From positions 1-56,324 of the forward strand of contig DATKDW010000040.1 of assembly GCA_035512495.1 (NCBI GenBank): a stretch of 56,324 bases of DNA, in the 5' to 3' direction. Under the pieces are notes generated by a model. That model made no database searches and had not been told where the DNA came from. It worked only from the letters and a program-made list of their open reading frames with translations. This document shows positions 54,347 through 56,324 of the stretch, one piece after another; position 1 is the first letter of the stretch, and the number at the start of each line of letters is the position of its first letter. This stretch comes from Acidimicrobiales bacterium. Lineage in GTDB: Bacteria; Actinomycetota; Acidimicrobiia; Acidimicrobiales; CADCSY01. A program made the position numbers and the translations under genes.

Positions 54347-55747
54347 CTAGACCGTCGTCGTCTCGCGGGTGGTGCCGGTGGCCATGCCACCGGAGCTCGC
54401 CGACACAGTGTCGTCGGCGTAGCCGTGGGCGCCGTGCTCGCTGATGTCGAGCCCGGCCATCTCCTCCTCGGGGGAGACCCGCAGCCAGCCCATGGCCTTG
54501 ATGGCCGAGAACAGGATGCCGGCGGTGATGCACACGAAGACGAACACCGCGACCACCCCGATGGCCTGGCTGATCAGGAGCTCGGTTCCGCCGCCGAAGA
54601 ACAGACCGTCGGACCCCTCGTCGAGGAAGGGAGCGTTGCCGTTGGCGAAGAGGCCGACGGCGAGCGTGCCCCATGCGCCGCAGACGCCGTGGACCGAGAT
54701 GGCGCCCACGGGATCGTCGATGCGGACCCGCTCGAAGCCGATCACGGCGAAGACCACGATCACGCCACCGATGGCGCCGGCGATGATCGCGCCGAACCCG
54801 TCGAGCGCCCAGGCGCCGGCGGTGATGCTCACCAGGCCGGCGAGGATCCCGTTGCCGGCCATCGAGACGTCGGGCTTCTTGCTGGTGACCCAGCTGGCGA
54901 TCATGGCAGCCACGCCACCGGCCGCAGCGGCCAGGGCGGTGTTGACGGCGATGCGGGGCACCTCGATGTCAGCGGCGAGCTGGGAGCCCGGGTTGAACCC
55001 GAACCAGCCGATGAAGAGGATGAACACGCCGATCACGGTGAGGGCGATCGAGTGGCCCTGCATCACGCGGGGCTTGCCGTCGGCGCCGAACTTCCCGATC
55101 CGGGGGCCGATGATGATCGCCCCCATCAGGGCGGCCCAGCCGCCGACTGAGTGCACAAGCGTGGAACCGGCGAAGTCCTGGAAGGGCGTGCCGAGCTGCG
55201 AGAGCCAGCCCCCACCCCACTGCCAGCTCACGACGATCGGGTAGATGAAGCCGGTGATGAACACCGTGTACATGAGGTAGCCGCGGAACTGGGTCCGCTC
55301 GGCCAGCGCTCCGGCCACGATGGTCGCCGCCGCCGCAGCGAACGCCGCCTGGAAGAGGAAGTCGACCGGCAACATGAGGCTGTAGTCGGTGGTCGGGGCA
55401 TCGGCGTAGCCACTGAAGAGCCAGCTGAAGCCGAAGTAGTCGGCTCCGCTGTAGGCGATGTGGTAGCCGATCAGGGCGAAGACCAGGATGCCCACGCACA
55501 TGTCCATCATGTTCTTCATGAGGATGTTGGCCACGCTCTTGGCCCGGGTGAGGCCGGCGGTGAGCATGGCGAAGCCGGCCTGCATGAACAGCACCAGCAC
55601 GGCGCAGATGAACACGAACGTGTTGTCGAGGATCATCTGCACGTCGTCGAGCGGGATGTCGGTGGCCTCCTGGGCGCCGGCGGGGCCGGCCGAGGCCAGC
55701 ACCGCCACCCCGATGAGCCCCGCTCCCAGGGCGAGCTTCGTTCTCAC
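54347..55747 (-). CDS. amtB: Ammonium transporter
   Basis: A 466-residue Amt channel with a signal peptide (about 1-25) and eleven membrane helices. The conserved twin histidines are in LVHSVGGWAALMGA and ISVHGVCGAWGTL. Other Amt marks are GADYFGFSWLFSG-like periplasmic mouth residues and GFNPGS. GAGGAGG five bases before the GTG at 55747 fixes the start. A complete GlnR box lies 50-87 bases upstream, so expression should rise under nitrogen limitation. Confidence 0.95.
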   Translation of the reverse strand: MRTKLALGAGLIGVAVLASAGPAGAQEATDIPLDDVQMILDNTFVFICAVLVLFMQAGFAMLTAGLTRAKSVANILMKNMMDMCVGILVFALIGYHIAYSGADYFGFSWLFSGYADAPTTDYSLMLPVDFLFQAAFAAAAATIVAGALAERTQFRGYLMYTVFITGFIYPIVVSWQWGGGWLSQLGTPFQDFAGSTLVHSVGGWAALMGAIIIGPRIGKFGADGKPRVMQGHSIALTVIGVFILFIGWFGFNPGSQLAADIEVPRIAVNTALAAAAGGVAAMIASWVTSKKPDVSMAGNGILAGLVSITAGAWALDGFGAIIAGAIGGVIVVFAVIGFERVRIDDPVGAISVHGVCGAWGTLAVGLFANGNAPFLDEGSDGLFFGGGTELLISQAIGVVAVFVFVCITAGILFSAIKAMGWLRVSPEEEMAGLDISEHGAHGYADDTVSASSGGMATGTTRETTTV

Positions 55748-55796
55748 TTTTTCCTCCTCGAGGTCGCGAACATGTCGGCGACCGTAGGGAGGCAGG

Positions 55797-55834
55797 GTTT
55801 CCGCACCGTCGCCTGTCTGTTTCGGGAACGTGAA
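55797..55834. promoter_or_regulatory. GlnR box of amtB-glnK
   Basis: On the minus strand four half-sites follow each other at exact 6-base intervals: TTCAC, GAAAC, GCGAC, GAAAC. The actinobacterial GlnR consensus is GTNAC-N6-GAAAC-N6-GTNAC-N6-GAAAC; both GAAAC parts are perfect and each GTNAC part has one mismatch. Confidence 0.75.
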
Positions 55835-55883
55835 CCCGCGATGCGACGAGGCGCGAATCCGGTCGCCGCAGGCCGTGAGGGGC

Positions 55884-55889
55884 TACCGT
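55884..55889 (+). promoter_or_regulatory. Putative -10 of the cyclic-nucleotide-binding gene
   Basis: TACCGT lies 8 nt before the ATG at 55898 with no Shine-Dalgarno, consistent with leaderless transcription. Confidence 0.45.
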
Positions 55890-55897
55890 TGCCCGCC

Positions 55898-56323
55898 ATG
55901 GCCAAGACCAACTACCTCGACCACCTCGCCAGCGTCCCGCTGTTCTCGGCGTGCTCCCGGAAGGATCTGCAAAAGGTGGGCAAGGCCTCCGACGAGATCG
56001 ACGTGGCGGCCGGCAAGATGCTCGTCGACCAGGGCCGCATCGGCCACGAGTTCTTCCTCATCCTCGAGGGCTCCGCCACCGTGCGCCGCAACGACGAGAT
56101 CATCACCGAGCTCGGCCCCGGCGCGTACTTCGGCGAGCTGGCCCTGCTCTCCAGGGAGCCCCGCAACGCCAGCGTGGTCGCCGACACCGACATGAAGGTG
56201 CTCGTCCTCGGCCAGCGCGAGTTCAGCGGTCTGCTCGACACCGTCCCGGGGCTGTCCTACAAGCTCCTCACGATCATGGCCCGCCGCCTCCGCGAGGCCG
56301 ACACCCGCGACGCCCAGCACTAG
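55898..56323 (+). CDS. Cyclic-nucleotide-binding domain protein
   Basis: A 141-residue stand-alone cyclic-nucleotide-binding (cNMP) domain, with the phosphate-binding cassette around GAYFGELALLSREPRNASVVA, including the Arg that contacts the cyclic phosphate and Glu for the ribose. There is no HTH, so it is not a CRP itself. It may act as a cAMP-controlled adaptor. Similar small proteins are common in actinobacteria; its partner is unknown. It is complete, ending two bases before the window edge. Confidence 0.85.
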   Translation: MAKTNYLDHLASVPLFSACSRKDLQKVGKASDEIDVAAGKMLVDQGRIGHEFFLILEGSATVRRNDEIITELGPGAYFGELALLSREPRNASVVADTDMKVLVLGQREFSGLLDTVPGLSYKLLTIMARRLREADTRDAQH

Positions 56324-56324
56324 C

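Overview
The window is very GC-rich (about 70% or more), has extreme GC at third codon positions, uses many GTG and TTG starts, and carries a typical actinobacterial gene set: Rpf-like muralidase, FhaA/FhaB/PstP/RodA/PbpA/PknB cluster with CrgA, HspR-type heat-shock operon, GlnR-type nitrogen box, MrpA-G antiporter. The long secreted proteins built from 'GDGYWLVARDGG' repeats are, from memory, common in class Acidimicrobiia, so an Iamia/Ilumatobacter-like organism is the best guess; this is inference.

Layout. 1-2.6 kb: flank of an integrated element next to tRNA-Arg(ACG): tyrosine integrase, orphan MbcA/ParS-type antitoxin, a 43-residue Cys-rich mini-gene, and a gene start cut by the left edge. 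2.7-9.9 kb: NDH-2, HAD hydrolase, Rpf-propeller muralidase with a CRP-like site, two tRNA-Ser, pheA, larB-larC. 9.9-18 kb: a GGDEF sensor diverging from an operon coding a secreted repeat (propeller-like) protein, a MauE-like membrane protein, a MauD-like thioredoxin and a Tat-exported 12-cysteine MauA-like domain fused to cell-wall-binding-2-type repeats, then a membrane protein, a lipoprotein and an AI-2E-family permease. 18-24.3 kb: enoyl-CoA hydratase, FAH-family hydrolase, a P-type cation ATPase behind a candidate yybP-ykoY (Mn2+) riboswitch, a CNNM/CorC protein, tRNA-Leu(CAG). 24.4-32.7 kb: cell-growth signalling cluster fhaA-fhaB-pstP-rodA-pbpA-pknB, pabA, crgA. 32.7-42 kb: zinc-ribbon membrane protein, thiolase and acyl-CoA ligase (divergent), GGDEF-EAL protein, hemD, clpB. 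42-47 kb: cupredoxin-like lipoprotein and the dnaK-grpE-dnaJ-hspR operon. 47-53.8 kb: gpmA followed directly by mrpABCDEFG. 54-56.3 kb: amtB-glnK behind a GlnR box, and a cyclic-nucleotide-binding protein.

The most interesting parts are the MauE/MauD/MauA-like/CWB2 operon (a possible undescribed disulfide-rich or quinoprotein-derived cell-surface system), the putative Mn2+ riboswitch whose switching helix contains the ribosome binding site of the ATPase, a four-half-site GlnR box, two matching HAIR elements that explain control of clpB and dnaK, and a recurrent TANNNT element 6-9 nt before start codons that points to frequent leaderless transcription. Three convergent gene junctions carry long, U-less hairpins.
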